Assembly: GCA_944384905.1 (NCBI GenBank)
Contig: CALWVE010000013.1
Location: 1 to 60,052, forward strand
Origin: an uncultured Clostridia bacterium
GTDB taxonomy: Bacteria > Bacillota > Clostridia > Oscillospirales > Acutalibacteraceae
Reading direction: 5' to 3'
DNA length: 60,052 nt
The notes under the pieces are model-generated. The model had not been told where the DNA came from. It saw only the letters and a program-made list of their open reading frames with translations, and ran no database searches. Below are positions 33,601 to 41,704 of the stretch, piece by piece. The position numbers were made by a program, and so were the translations under genes. Each line of letters opens with the position of its first letter. Position 1 is the first letter of the stretch.

Positions 33601-34272
33601 TTATTTAGAACCAATTTTATTGACAGTAATCGAAGCATCGCTATAGATCGTTGGGCCGCCATCACTGGCAACCCTTAGCGTTGTGGGAACGGTATCCACT
33701 TCAATAATTTGTGTAAATGCCAAATTGGCAACTTCGTTTGCAGTTTGAAACGTGTGTCGTGTCCCTGTTCCGGCAACAGGACTGCCGTTTTGCTGCAAAT
33801 ACAGTAAAACAGAAACCGGGAATGAAGCACCAATACCCGGCGTAACCGTGCTGTGAAAGGATACGCTGTAAAAGCCCGGTTCCTGAATCACGATATCCGA
33901 TGTATTTTCGGTATGCGTGATCGCGCTGCCGTTTATGGCGGCGTTTTTATCGAAAATCAGCGGACTGCCCGATGTATTCGGCTGGGGCGGCGTGGAATAA
34001 GCATTCAGAAACTGCGGCGGAGTAGCACCGCCGCCCGGCTCGCCTTGCGGAATTACAAAATTCAAAATGGCGTTCTGGCTGGTTCCGCTGTTGGTTACTT
34101 CGGCGGGGGTTCCGGGCGCGCCCGTGGTTACCGTTCCGATCTGAATGGTTGCGGCTTCCCCTGCCGGTCCGGCCGGACCGGGGCAAGGCCAGCAAGGCAC
34201 ACAGGGGCAGGAAGAATCGCACTTTTTTGAGCATTGTACAATATTCATTTTGGGGGATAAATCGTCGCGCAT
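33601..34272 (-). CDS. Collagen-like, BclA-type surface protein
   Basis: This is a 223-residue protein. A cysteine-rich N-terminal segment (C-S-K-K-C-D-S-S-C-P-C-V-P-C-W-P-C) leads into a very short collagen-like run GPAGPAGEA and G-A-P-G-T-P. A beta-rich C-terminal domain of ~135 residues follows, like the C1q/TNF-type knob of BclA proteins (I-Q-E-P-G-F-Y-S-V-S-F-H, V-L-L-Y-L-Q-Q-N-G). There is no signal peptide, as in exosporium proteins loaded from inside the mother cell. A spore-surface role is inferred. AAAGGTGG lies five bases before the ATG. Confidence 0.75.
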   Translation of the reverse strand: MRDDLSPKMNIVQCSKKCDSSCPCVPCWPCPGPAGPAGEAATIQIGTVTTGAPGTPAEVTNSGTSQNAILNFVIPQGEPGGGATPPQFLNAYSTPPQPNTSGSPLIFDKNAAINGSAITHTENTSDIVIQEPGFYSVSFHSTVTPGIGASFPVSVLLYLQQNGSPVAGTGTRHTFQTANEVANLAFTQIIEVDTVPTTLRVASDGGPTIYSDASITVNKIGSK

Positions 34273-34402
34273 AGAACCACCTTTCCTCTAACCCATCGAT
34301 CGATTCAACAAAATCATGCTTCTCTATTTTATGCAGGAAAAGCCAAAGTGTTCCTTTATTTGAAAAGCCGGTCTATTCTTCATAGGGTAAAGCGGTGCAA
34401 AA

Positions 34403-34439
34403 AAACGGGCATAGCCTTTTAAAAAAGCTATGCCCGTTT
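34403..34439 (-). terminator. Intrinsic terminator after the epimerase gene
   Basis: A thirteen-base-pair stem (34403-34415 with 34427-34439) with an AT-rich interior is followed by a T tract on the - strand. Confidence 0.88.
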
Positions 34440-34447
34440 CGTTTAAT

Positions 34448-35305
34448 TTAAAGCGACATGGTATATTCACCCAGTTCAACAAAATAGCGAAGCAGCGTAT
34501 CGCGTCCTGCTTCGGGAAGCGTGCGGGTGATGTTCTGGATTTCGTAGGTGAAGTCCCCTTCGTATTCAATCTCACGAAGCGTATCGACCATCTCTTTCCA
34601 GTTGATGTTGCCGAAAAACGGCGGCAGGTGTTCGTCGCAAACCCCGTGGTTATCCTGCACATGGGTGGCTTTCAGTCTCTTGCCGATTTTCAGCAGGCAG
34701 GCACGCTGATCTAGATGGGTAAAATTGGCATGGCCAAAATCCCAGCAAATGCCCACGGCGGGATCATCCAGCGCATCAACCAGACGAATCAGATTGTCTT
34801 CGTTGCGGGCAAACGAATCGGGGCCGAGATTTTCCAGCGCCAGCCCTGTGTGATTTTCGTGCGCCAACTCGATCAACGGACGAAGGTACTCCAAGTTAGC
34901 GCGGAAAGACGCTTCGTCATCCGGTTCACCGTTTTCGTTCAAAATGGTGCCCACATGAAAAACGGCCCACTTGGCGCCCAAAATACCGGAGCCGATAATA
35001 CCGCGGCGCACTTTTTCGTAGTTCCAATCCTTATCGGGATCGTTTTCATCAAACAGATTGTAGAAATTGGGATGCGTCTGCGAGAATGTCACGCCGATCT
35101 GATCGGAAAATTTGCGGACATCATGCAGCCACTCACGCCAGTTCGGGAAATTCATGGGCATGCCCGGGCGTTCCTGATCGTAAAAATTGAAATCCATCAC
35201 GCGAAAACCCGCCTGACGGCAACGACGAATGCACTCGATGGCCGAAATCTTGCCCATTTCTCCGCATACGGCATCCATCAGGTTAATGGAAGTAGATAGT
35301 TTCAC
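34448..35305 (-). CDS. Sugar phosphate isomerase/epimerase (xylose isomerase-like TIM barrel)
   Basis: This is a 285-residue TIM-barrel protein of the AP-endonuclease-2/xylose-isomerase-like family. Metal-site residues are visible in GLALENLG (Glu near 155), G-I-C-W-D-F-G-H-A-N near 190, H-V-Q-D-N-H near 220 and T-Y-E-I-Q-N near 265. Members act on keto-sugars or inositols. The start codon is GTG with GAGG upstream. It stands alone with a terminator; the nearby GH172 gene makes a sugar-catabolic role plausible but unproven. Confidence 0.87.
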   Translation of the reverse strand: MKLSTSINLMDAVCGEMGKISAIECIRRCRQAGFRVMDFNFYDQERPGMPMNFPNWREWLHDVRKFSDQIGVTFSQTHPNFYNLFDENDPDKDWNYEKVRRGIIGSGILGAKWAVFHVGTILNENGEPDDEASFRANLEYLRPLIELAHENHTGLALENLGPDSFARNEDNLIRLVDALDDPAVGICWDFGHANFTHLDQRACLLKIGKRLKATHVQDNHGVCDEHLPPFFGNINWKEMVDTLREIEYEGDFTYEIQNITRTLPEAGRDTLLRYFVELGEYTMSL

Positions 35306-35472
35306 AATACGTTACCTCTTTCCCCAAAGAAATGATTGTTCCACTGCGGGGTATTTAATTTATCCGCCGCAGTCATAAGGATGATACAACAGAACGCATT
35401 CGAAATCAATTATGAAAACCAACAAAAATTTCCGATTATTATAAACATTCTGCCAAACACTTAAATCACAGT

Positions 35473-35922
35473 TCAAATTTTCTTAAGGCAATCAAGAAAA
35501 AAGTCACGTCCTTGTTTGAGTTCATCTTCGGTTGGGTGACCTTTGGCCAGTCCGCCCACCAACTTAAACGGACCGAATGTATCGTACCCTTTGCAGCCGT
35601 ATTCCCCCAAAACAGTTGCCCCCTGCTGCTCGGAAAGCTTGCGGAATGTTTTAACGGCGATACCCGGTTTGGCTCCGTAAGTATACACAAAAAAGACCTT
35701 CTTTCCCCGCGGCAGGGCATTTTGCATACAGGCTGTTACAGAGGGATGCAGATCAAATCCATAGATGCCCGAAGCAAAACCGATGCAATCATACACTTCA
35801 AGCTCAGGCGACGGCTGATTTTTCAAATCGATCAGATCCGTATCTGTGCCTTCCGCCATGGCTTCTACCACTTTTCGGGTATTTCCGTGATGAACCGAAT
35901 AATAACAGATTGCCGTTTTCAT
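35473..35922 (-). CDS. Flavodoxin
   Basis: This is a 149-residue FMN-binding electron carrier. The phosphate loop is S-V-H-H-G-N-T-R-K near residue 10, and G-F-A-S-G-I-Y-G-F-D plus F-V-Y-T-Y-G-A-K are the later FMN contacts. The sequence is closer to the flavodoxin-like reductase-associated group than to long-chain ferredoxin substitutes. It overlaps the SDR gene by four bases and is third in an operon behind deformylase and the SDR, so it may supply electrons to the SDR or be co-regulated with it. Confidence 0.87.
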   Translation of the reverse strand: MKTAICYYSVHHGNTRKVVEAMAEGTDTDLIDLKNQPSPELEVYDCIGFASGIYGFDLHPSVTACMQNALPRGKKVFFVYTYGAKPGIAVKTFRKLSEQQGATVLGEYGCKGYDTFGPFKLVGGLAKGHPTEDELKQGRDFFLDCLKKI

Positions 35923-36629
35923 TTTATTTCCTCCAAATTCCAGCCGTAATCACCGTGATAAACCATCTGGTGCGTCATGCCGCCGTCAATACAGATATTT
36001 TCCCCGGTAATAAAACCCGCTTGATCCGAGCACAAATACAGCACCAGATTGGCAATATCCAGCGGGTTGCCTACTCGGCCCACAGGCTGCTGTACCGCAT
36101 CCGCTCCCCTATACACGGTAAAATTCGTATCGATCCAGCCGGGAGAAATAGAATTGACTCTGGCGCGTCCGGCCAGGCTGACGGCCATCGCATGCGTCAA
36201 AGCGGAAATTCCGCCTTTTGCGGCCGTATAGCTTTCCGTCTGCGGCTGGCTCATGCGGTCGCGAGAAGAAGAAATATTCACCACACTGGCACCAGGTGCG
36301 AAATACGGCGCCAACAGTTTGGTAAGATAAAACGGCGCCGTCACACCCACACGCAGCGCATAATTGAATTCCTCATAAGAGCAGGTATCCAGTCCTTTCA
36401 TGAGCGGCAGCGCGTTATGGACCAAAAAATCCACACGACCGTATTCATCGATCACTTTCTTTGCAAAAGCTTCCAGAACAGCCTGTTCGCCGATATCGCC
36501 CACAAAATAATCATTGGGCAGCCGGTCGATGATACAAACTTTTGCCCCCGCCTTACGAAATTCTTCAGCGATTGTTTTGCCAATTCCTTTTGCCGCGCCA
36601 GTCACAACGGCCACACGGTTTGTAAACAT
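35919..36629 (-). CDS. SDR family NAD(P)-dependent oxidoreductase
   Basis: This is a 236-residue short-chain dehydrogenase/reductase. The nucleotide-binding motif V-T-G-A-A-K-G-I-G-K is near residue 8, H-N-A-L-P near 80 replaces the usual NNAG, catalytic Ser is in V-N-I-S-S-S near 130, and the catalytic Y-T-A-A-K near 145 is intact. The lipid/steroid/sugar substrate is not evident. A Met five codons earlier overlaps the GAGGAGGA ribosome site, so 36629 is chosen. It lies between the deformylase and flavodoxin genes. Confidence 0.92.
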   Translation of the reverse strand: MFTNRVAVVTGAAKGIGKTIAEEFRKAGAKVCIIDRLPNDYFVGDIGEQAVLEAFAKKVIDEYGRVDFLVHNALPLMKGLDTCSYEEFNYALRVGVTAPFYLTKLLAPYFAPGASVVNISSSRDRMSQPQTESYTAAKGGISALTHAMAVSLAGRARVNSISPGWIDTNFTVYRGADAVQQPVGRVGNPLDIANLVLYLCSDQAGFITGENICIDGGMTHQMVYHGDYGWNLEEIK

Positions 36630-36640
36630 GAAACTCCTCC

Positions 36641-37051
36641 TCAAATCAATATCCCGTCACAATGATCGATTTCATGCTGAATAATTTGAGCTGTCCAGCC
36701 GGTAAACGTTTTCAGCCGAATCTGCATCCGATCATTCTGATACTGCACCTTGATCGATTTCCAGCGTCGGGTTTTGCGAGTTCCAGGCAGGGAAAGACAG
36801 CCTTCTTCCGCTTCATAAGAATCTGATTTTTTTACGATCACCGGATTGAGCATTACCATCGGGGTGCCTTCGCAATCAAACGCAATGATACGCTTTGAAA
36901 CGCCGATCATATTGGCCGCCAGGCCTACACATTCTTCTCGATGCGCCAAAAGCGTTTCCACCAAATCAAAAGCTACCGGCCAATCTTCGGCAGACGCCGG
37001 TTCTGATTTTCTGGATAGAAAAAACTGATCTCTGCAAATTTCACGAACCAT
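36641..37051 (-). CDS. Peptide deformylase-like protein (short, variant motif I)
   Basis: This is a 136-residue protein of the peptide deformylase family, which removes the formyl group from nascent chains. Motif II EGCLS (residues 83-87) and motif III HEIDH (126-130) with the metal and catalytic residues are intact. Motif I reads GLAANMIG (43-50): the glutamine found in GLAAxQxG of ordinary enzymes is a methionine. It is also shorter than usual. A second, housekeeping deformylase is likely elsewhere in the genome. The ATG at 37051 is chosen over a GTG touching the AAGGGG ribosome site. It heads the SDR-flavodoxin operon. Confidence 0.87.
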   Translation of the reverse strand: MVREICRDQFFLSRKSEPASAEDWPVAFDLVETLLAHREECVGLAANMIGVSKRIIAFDCEGTPMVMLNPVIVKKSDSYEAEEGCLSLPGTRKTRRWKSIKVQYQNDRMQIRLKTFTGWTAQIIQHEIDHCDGILI

Positions 37052-37069
37052 TTGCTTCACCCCTTCTAT

Positions 37070-37098
37070 ACAATATCAAAATTTGCCTTAAAACGCAA
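37070..37098 (-). promoter_or_regulatory. Promoter of the deformylase-SDR-flavodoxin operon
   Basis: On the - strand, TTGCGT (37098-37093) and TATTGT (37075-37070) are separated by 17 bases, 18 bases ahead of the start codon. Confidence 0.55.
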
Positions 37099-37212
37099 GA
37101 GATAGTAAATCGTTCGTGGTATCTGTATGAAAGAAGCGGCAACCGTCCAAACGAGCGGTAATCGCACGAACGCGACGAACGGCGAATTCAAGTTTCATCT
37201 TCTAAAACAAAA

Positions 37213-37247
37213 AGGCAAGACGCAAAGTTATCCTTTGCGTCTTGCCT
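37213..37247 (-). terminator. Tandem hairpins and terminator after hppA
   Basis: On the - strand a hairpin GAGAAAACC/GGTTTTCTC (37283-37315) sits directly behind the hppA stop. A perfect 15-base-pair stem (arms 37213-37227 and 37233-37247) followed by TTTTTGTTTT then acts as the terminator. The 37.1-37.3 kb gap holds nothing else. Confidence 0.88.
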
Positions 37248-37317
37248 CAATGGAGCTAAAACAGCTCGACTCTTTATGTAGGGAGAAAACCCAGATTTGC
37301 CGGATAGGTTTTCTCTT

Positions 37318-39414
37318 TTAGCCAAAGAAGGAGAACATAACGAACACAGAAGAAAGCAAGGAAGAAACCAAGCTCACCACAGTAATTTGGGTGTTAATGG
37401 AAGGCCCGGCCGTATCCTTGAAGGGGTCACCCACGGTGTCGCCAATCACAGCCGCCTTGTGGGAATCGCTGCCTTTGCCGCCCTCCGCACCGGCTTCAAT
37501 GTACTTCTTACAGTTGTCCCACAAACCACCGGCATTGGACATAAACAAAGCAATGAGCAGACCGCTGACAATGTTTCCCAACAGGAACCCGCCAATGGCA
37601 CTGGGGCCGCCGATAATACCCACAATAACCGTAGTGATGATTGTCATCAAACCAGCAGGGATCAATTCGCGCAGGGAACCGGCAGTAGCGATGTCGATAC
37701 ACTTGTCATACTCAGGCTTGACACCAGGCTTACCTTCCCGCAAGCCCTTGATGGAGTTAAACTGTCGGTGGATTTCGGCCACCATGCGCTGGGCATTCTT
37801 ATCCACGCCCAGAATCAGCATGGCGGAAAACACAGCGGGCACCACAGCGCCCACAAGCACGCCAAAGAACACCGTAGGGCTCATAATGTCAAACCCGGTG
37901 AGCAACTCCCGGCCTGCCGCCGCTAAAGCGTCGTTGGCCTCGCTCATAAAAGCCCCCAGCAGAGAAATAACGGTCAGTCCCGCCGCGCTGATGGAGAAGC
38001 CCTTGGTCACAGCTTTTACCGTGTTGCCGGCACTGTCCAGCTCGTCAGCGGTGCGGATAGTTTCTTCTCCCAGGCCGCCCATTTCCGCAAGGCCACGGGC
38101 GTTATCCACAATGGGGCCATAAGCATCGTTGGAGATGATCATGCCTACAATGGACAGCATACCCACGGCGGCCATAGAAATACCAAAGATAGCGTAGCCT
38201 TCGCCCATGGGCTCGCAGAGCTTATAGGCAACCAAGGCGGAGACGGCGATGCCCACCATTGCGGGCAGAGCAGAGATAAAGCCATAGGAGATGCCGGAAA
38301 GGATGGTAAAGGCCGGGCCGGAGGAAGAGGCCTTGGCCACCTTCTGCACAATAGGCTTGGAATCATCGGTAAAGTAGTCGGTTGTGATACCGATAATCAC
38401 ACCAACCAACAGGCCCACGGCAGCGGCGCCCCAAATCCGCCAAGAGAAACCGGGAAACACCAAAGTAGCCAGAGCGGTGAGAACCAGATAGATGGCGGTG
38501 GTTACATAAGTAGAGGAGTTAAGAGCACTGGTGGGGCCTTTTTTACCTACCCGGGCAGTGGCAATACCGATGATAGATGCAAACAGACCTAAAATCGCAT
38601 AGCAGAACACCATACTCACATTGTTAAAGCCCGTGCCAGACAGAGATTGGGCGATGACCAGCGAGGAAGCCATAGCCGCCACATTGGAGTCAAACAAATC
38701 TGCACCCATGCCGGCCACGTCCCCCACGTTGTCACCTACGTTGTCGGCAATGACGGCAGGATTGCGGGGATCGTCTTCCGGGATACCCAGTTCCACCTTG
38801 CCGGTCAGGTCGGCAGAAACGTCAGCGGTTTTGGTGAAAATGCCGCCGCCGGCCTTAGCGAACAGGGCCAAGGAACTTGCGCCAAAGGAAAAGCCCAACA
38901 GGATACTGGAGTCGCCGGTAATCATCAACACGGCAGCCACACCCAGCAGGGAGCAGCCCACCACCAGCAGGCCCATGACGGCGCCACCACGGAAGCCAAT
39001 TAGGAACGCAGGCTTAATGCCTTTCTGGGCAGCCTCAGCGGTACGGGCGTTGGACAAAGTTGCCACTAAAATACCGATCTTACCGGCAATGGCGGACAGG
39101 ATTGTACCGCACAGGTAGGCAATAGCCATAGAAATGTTGTCTACAGGACTGCCGGACCAGATGGGCGACGGCAGCAAAATCAAAATCACAATAGCTGCCA
39201 CAATGGCAAACTTGGCCAGCACCATATACTCCCGGCGCATAAAGGTGTTGGCGCCCTGTTTAATCAGCAGGGACACCTCTTGAATTTTGGCGTTCTCGGT
39301 CTTCTGCTTTTTTACCCACAGGTACAAGTAGGCGGCAAAAGCAAAGGCAATGACAACGCATAGGAACGATAGGCCGTAAAATAGGCCCAGTTGGCTCTCG
39401 TTCACAGAAATCAC
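37318..39414 (-). CDS. hppA: Membrane-bound ion-pumping pyrophosphatase
   Basis: This protein couples pyrophosphate hydrolysis to ion export across the membrane. About sixteen hydrophobic segments are present. The active-site signature D-V-S-A-D-L-T-G-K-V-E and A-D-N-V-G-D-N-V-G-D-V-A-G are intact, as is the C-terminal D-T-V-G-D-P-F-K-D-T. At the cation-control site the sequence is GNTVKA, with lysine where K+-dependent enzymes have alanine, which points to the K+-independent, proton-pumping class (inference). The start is probably a GTG at 39414 or 39405 behind GAAGGG; the longer frame to 39528 would run through a terminator in the leader. Confidence 0.92.
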   Translation of the reverse strand: MISVNESQLGLFYGLSFLCVVIAFAFAAYLYLWVKKQKTENAKIQEVSLLIKQGANTFMRREYMVLAKFAIVAAIVILILLPSPIWSGSPVDNISMAIAYLCGTILSAIAGKIGILVATLSNARTAEAAQKGIKPAFLIGFRGGAVMGLLVVGCSLLGVAAVLMITGDSSILLGFSFGASSLALFAKAGGGIFTKTADVSADLTGKVELGIPEDDPRNPAVIADNVGDNVGDVAGMGADLFDSNVAAMASSLVIAQSLSGTGFNNVSMVFCYAILGLFASIIGIATARVGKKGPTSALNSSTYVTTAIYLVLTALATLVFPGFSWRIWGAAAVGLLVGVIIGITTDYFTDDSKPIVQKVAKASSSGPAFTILSGISYGFISALPAMVGIAVSALVAYKLCEPMGEGYAIFGISMAAVGMLSIVGMIISNDAYGPIVDNARGLAEMGGLGEETIRTADELDSAGNTVKAVTKGFSISAAGLTVISLLGAFMSEANDALAAAGRELLTGFDIMSPTVFFGVLVGAVVPAVFSAMLILGVDKNAQRMVAEIHRQFNSIKGLREGKPGVKPEYDKCIDIATAGSLRELIPAGLMTIITTVIVGIIGGPSAIGGFLLGNIVSGLLIALFMSNAGGLWDNCKKYIEAGAEGGKGSDSHKAAVIGDTVGDPFKDTAGPSINTQITVVSLVSSLLSSVFVMFSFFG

Positions 39415-39637
39415 CAAACCCTTCTTAAAAATTTGCTTACGCTTGAACGGGAGATGAAGCTTGCTTCCCAGTTTGCCCCTGGATACAAAAAAGCGGCTCC
39501 CAAGAGCGGGGAGCCGCTTGCCATTCAAAAGAAGGAGTCCCCCTCCGGCAGGAGGACACCACCTTTTCTCTCAGCGCAGACTCGGAATAAATAGGGTCGC
39601 TTTTCGCCCCCTATGACAGACTCCACCACTTATTCCA
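39415..39637 (-). ncRNA. Structured 5' leader of hppA, candidate cis-regulatory RNA
   Basis: Transcription from the promoter at 39644-39672 would give a leader of about 220 bases. From its 5' end it can form a stem closed by GGAATAA/TTATTCC with an inner ATAGGG/CCCTAT pair. A GTCCTCC/GGGGGAC hairpin (39537-39557) comes next and a strong intrinsic terminator (39491-39519) about 75 bases before the start codon. A terminator inside a leader implies conditional read-through. It does not match T-box, TPP or fluoride riboswitch consensus as I know them, so the ligand or factor is unknown. Confidence 0.55.
39491..39519 (-). terminator. Attenuator-like terminator inside the hppA leader
   Basis: A perfect eleven-base-pair stem AAGCGGCTCCC/GGGAGCCGCTT with a seven-base loop is followed by a T tract on the - strand. 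It lies upstream of hppA, not behind a gene, so it should stop hppA transcription unless relieved. Confidence 0.85.
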
Positions 39638-39643
39638 CTGTAG

Positions 39644-39672
39644 AGTATAGCTTGGAAAAACACAAATGTCAA
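39644..39672 (-). promoter_or_regulatory. Promoter of hppA
   Basis: On the - strand, consensus TTGACA (39672-39667) and TATACT (39649-39644) are exactly 17 bases apart, about 230 bases before the likely start codon. Confidence 0.85.
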
Positions 39673-39767
39673 TATCTTTTTTCACATCATCTAATCTTTT
39701 TTAGTTACCCCTACAATTCCCGCGAAGAGCACTTTCGGGCCTAGGAAGAAATGCCACTCCTCCGATT

Positions 39768-40765
39768 CGACAGCCATTTATTATGCTCCTTGCCTATACC
39801 AGTTGTCGCAAAGGTAGAGCCTTGGAATTGAAATAGCAAGAGATCAACTTTATCGCTGGCATGTGGAATCTGCAGCGCGCTGTAGGCCACACCGCAGACG
39901 CTGGAACCTATACAGATACTCCAAAAACGAACTCCTCTATCCGAAATATTAGACTCCCCGAAATCCTGCTAAAAGAGCTAAAATCATATCGCAAAATACA
40001 AACAGAGGAACGCTTAGCACTGGGTGATGCCTGGAAAGCTGGAGATCGTGTTTTTGCCTCTAGCGGTAATTTCCATGGAAATGATCTATGTATAGCTGGA
40101 TATACCGCCGGTGTGAATCACATCATATACCCTTTTACGGGCTCCATGCTTTCCGGCACTTTGCTGCCACGCAGATGATCGGTTCCAGCATGGATGTACG
40201 AACCGTTTCAGCGGTACTGGGACACTCAAAACCATCTACTACTTTGAATATTTATTCCTATATCGTGGAAATCCCTAAAAACGGGTTTACCCCGGAAGCG
40301 GAGGACAATCTCGCCAGGATCATCGCCAGCAAGGCAACGCTTCTCAAGAAAGCCTTGGGGACGGACACGCTGGAAGTTACCCAAACGGAAACGACACTGA
40401 AGTTCCCGTGGTTTACCCTGCATGGCCTCGATGGGGAGGCCGATGCCTACAACCGCTTAATTGCCGCTCTCTGTAAGATGGCAAAGGAACAGCGGCGGGT
40501 AACGGCGGTAGAACGCCCTACAGATAACGAGAAGTTCACCATGCGGATTTTCCTCATCCGACTGGGCTTCGTCGGCGACGATTACAAAAAAGCGAGAAAA
40601 ATCCTGCTCAGGAATCTTTCCGGCAACAGCAGTTGGAAGTCCGGGCACCGCCCGGAGCGGGCTGAGGCGACCGCCCCAGAGCCTACCGTTGAGGCAACAC
40701 CAAACACCAACGAAACAGAAACAACTCCGGCAGACGATTCTGCCGATGAGAAAGGGGCGCACCTT
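39768..40765 (+). pseudogene. Tyrosine integrase remnant fused to half of an ICE protein
   Basis: The catalytic half of a phage-type integrase is recognisable. F-I-M-L-L-A-Y-T-S-C-R-K-G-R-A-L-E-L-K (about 39777-39833) holds the first arginine region, followed by TAG at 39834-39836 where a Trp is usual. I-N-F-I-A-G-M-W and T-P-K-T-N-S-S-I-R follow, then a frameshift near 40100-40130. Next come H-A-F-R-H-F-A-A-T and L-G-H-S-K-P-S-T-T-L-N-I-Y-S-Y with the nucleophile Tyr. From about 40280 (N-G-F-T-P-E-A-E-D-N-L) the frame becomes the C-terminal half of a protein found in Tn1549-like elements. The N-terminal DNA-binding part is absent. Confidence 0.78.
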
Positions 40766-40999
40766 ATGAACAGTAATTACGGATTCCCCAGCCGCGAGAC
40801 GGTGGCGCGGGTCAGACAAATGTACCCAACCGGCTGCCGCGTAGCGCTCATCTCGATGGCTGATCCCTACAGCAGACTCAAGCCCGGTGACCAGGGCACC
40901 GTAGAAATGGTGGATGACACCGGCACCGTATTTGTCCGCTGGGACAACGGTTCAGGACTGGGCGTCGTCTACGGCGTAGACAGAATCCGCAAGCTGTAG
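40766..40999 (+). CDS. DUF4314 domain protein
   Basis: This is a 77-residue protein with the DUF4314 pattern: F-P-S-R-E-T-V-A-R-V-R near the start, then L-K-P-G-D-Q-G-T-V and V-R-W-D-N-G-S-G-L-G-V-V-Y-G-V-D. It is probably a small beta-barrel. Such proteins are cargo of conjugative elements in gut Firmicutes; their function is unknown. The frame is open upstream into the integrase/ICE fusion, but AAAGGGG precedes the ATG at 40766 and the domain starts there. It is probably an intact survivor of the decayed element. Confidence 0.72.
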   Translation: MNSNYGFPSRETVARVRQMYPTGCRVALISMADPYSRLKPGDQGTVEMVDDTGTVFVRWDNGSGLGVVYGVDRIRKL

Positions 41000-41037
41000 T
41001 TCTTTAGAAGGAAGGCAGTATGCTTTCCTCACAACCC

Positions 41038-41066
41038 AAACCGGTCTGCCTCGCGCAGGCCGGTTT
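41038..41066 (+). terminator. Intrinsic terminator after the DUF4314 gene
   Basis: A twelve-base-pair stem (one wobble) with a five-base loop is followed by TTTTCC, 38 bases behind the stop codon. Confidence 0.75.
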
Positions 41067-41176
41067 TCCAAGAAATTATGAGCTTATTATCAAAGAGATA
41101 ACTTTAGGATAAGCGACTTGATTTGTTCGCTATTCAGAGGTATCATCAGACAAATCTAAGAAAGGAGGCAGTATAC

Positions 41177-41704
41177 ATGAGTTATACATCACAAGCAGAT
41201 CCCATGCAGGCGATGGTAAACGCCATGACGCCCAAGTTTGCGGTTTCCTACTTGCGCATCTCCACGCGCGGTCAGGCAGAACGCGGCGGCGGTGCCGATG
41301 AGGGCTTTTCCATCCCCGCCCAGCGGGAAGCCAACAAGCGTAAAGCCCTCTCTATGGGAGCAATGGTCGGCAAAGAATTCGTAGACCGGGGCGCATCCGC
41401 CAGATCGGCAGACCGTCCGGAACTCCAGAAGATGCTGGAGTACGTCAAAGAGAACGCCGACCGTGTAGACTATGTGATCGTCCACAAAGTTGACCGTCTT
41501 GCCCGGAACCGGGGCGACGATATCGATATTATGCGTACTCTGGATGAGTGCGGTGTTCAGTTGGTTTCTGCATCAGAAAGCATTGACAACACCCCTTCTG
41601 GAATGCTGCTCCACGGTATTATGAGTGCCATTGCCGAGTTTTACTCACAGAACCTCGCAACAGAAGTTAAGCTCTGCGGATTGTCAAGACGCACGTCAAA
41701 GTGA
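41177..41704 (+). pseudogene. Serine recombinase truncated after the catalytic domain
   Basis: Residues 24-165 are a resolvase catalytic domain: YLRISTRGQ with the nucleophile serine, G-F-S-I-P-A-Q-R-E-A, D-R-G-A-S-A-R-S-A-D-R-P and V-H-K-V-D-R-L-A-R-N-R. The domain ends normally at A-E-F-Y-S-Q-N-L-A-T-E-V-K, then ten unrelated residues lead to a stop. Large serine recombinases continue for a further 300 or so residues that bind the attachment sites, so this copy cannot integrate an element. AAAGGAGG lies before the ATG at 41177. It is the second broken integration gene in 1.5 kb. Confidence 0.85.

Noticed and set aside
37127..37321. Small + strand open frame behind hppA
   Set aside because: It spans both terminator hairpins of hppA and has no ribosome site.
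39415..39637. T-box or TPP riboswitch in the hppA leader
   Set aside because: A GGTGG and a CTGAGAG are present, but the AGGGTGGNACCGCG T-box core and the second conserved half of the TPP aptamer are both missing.
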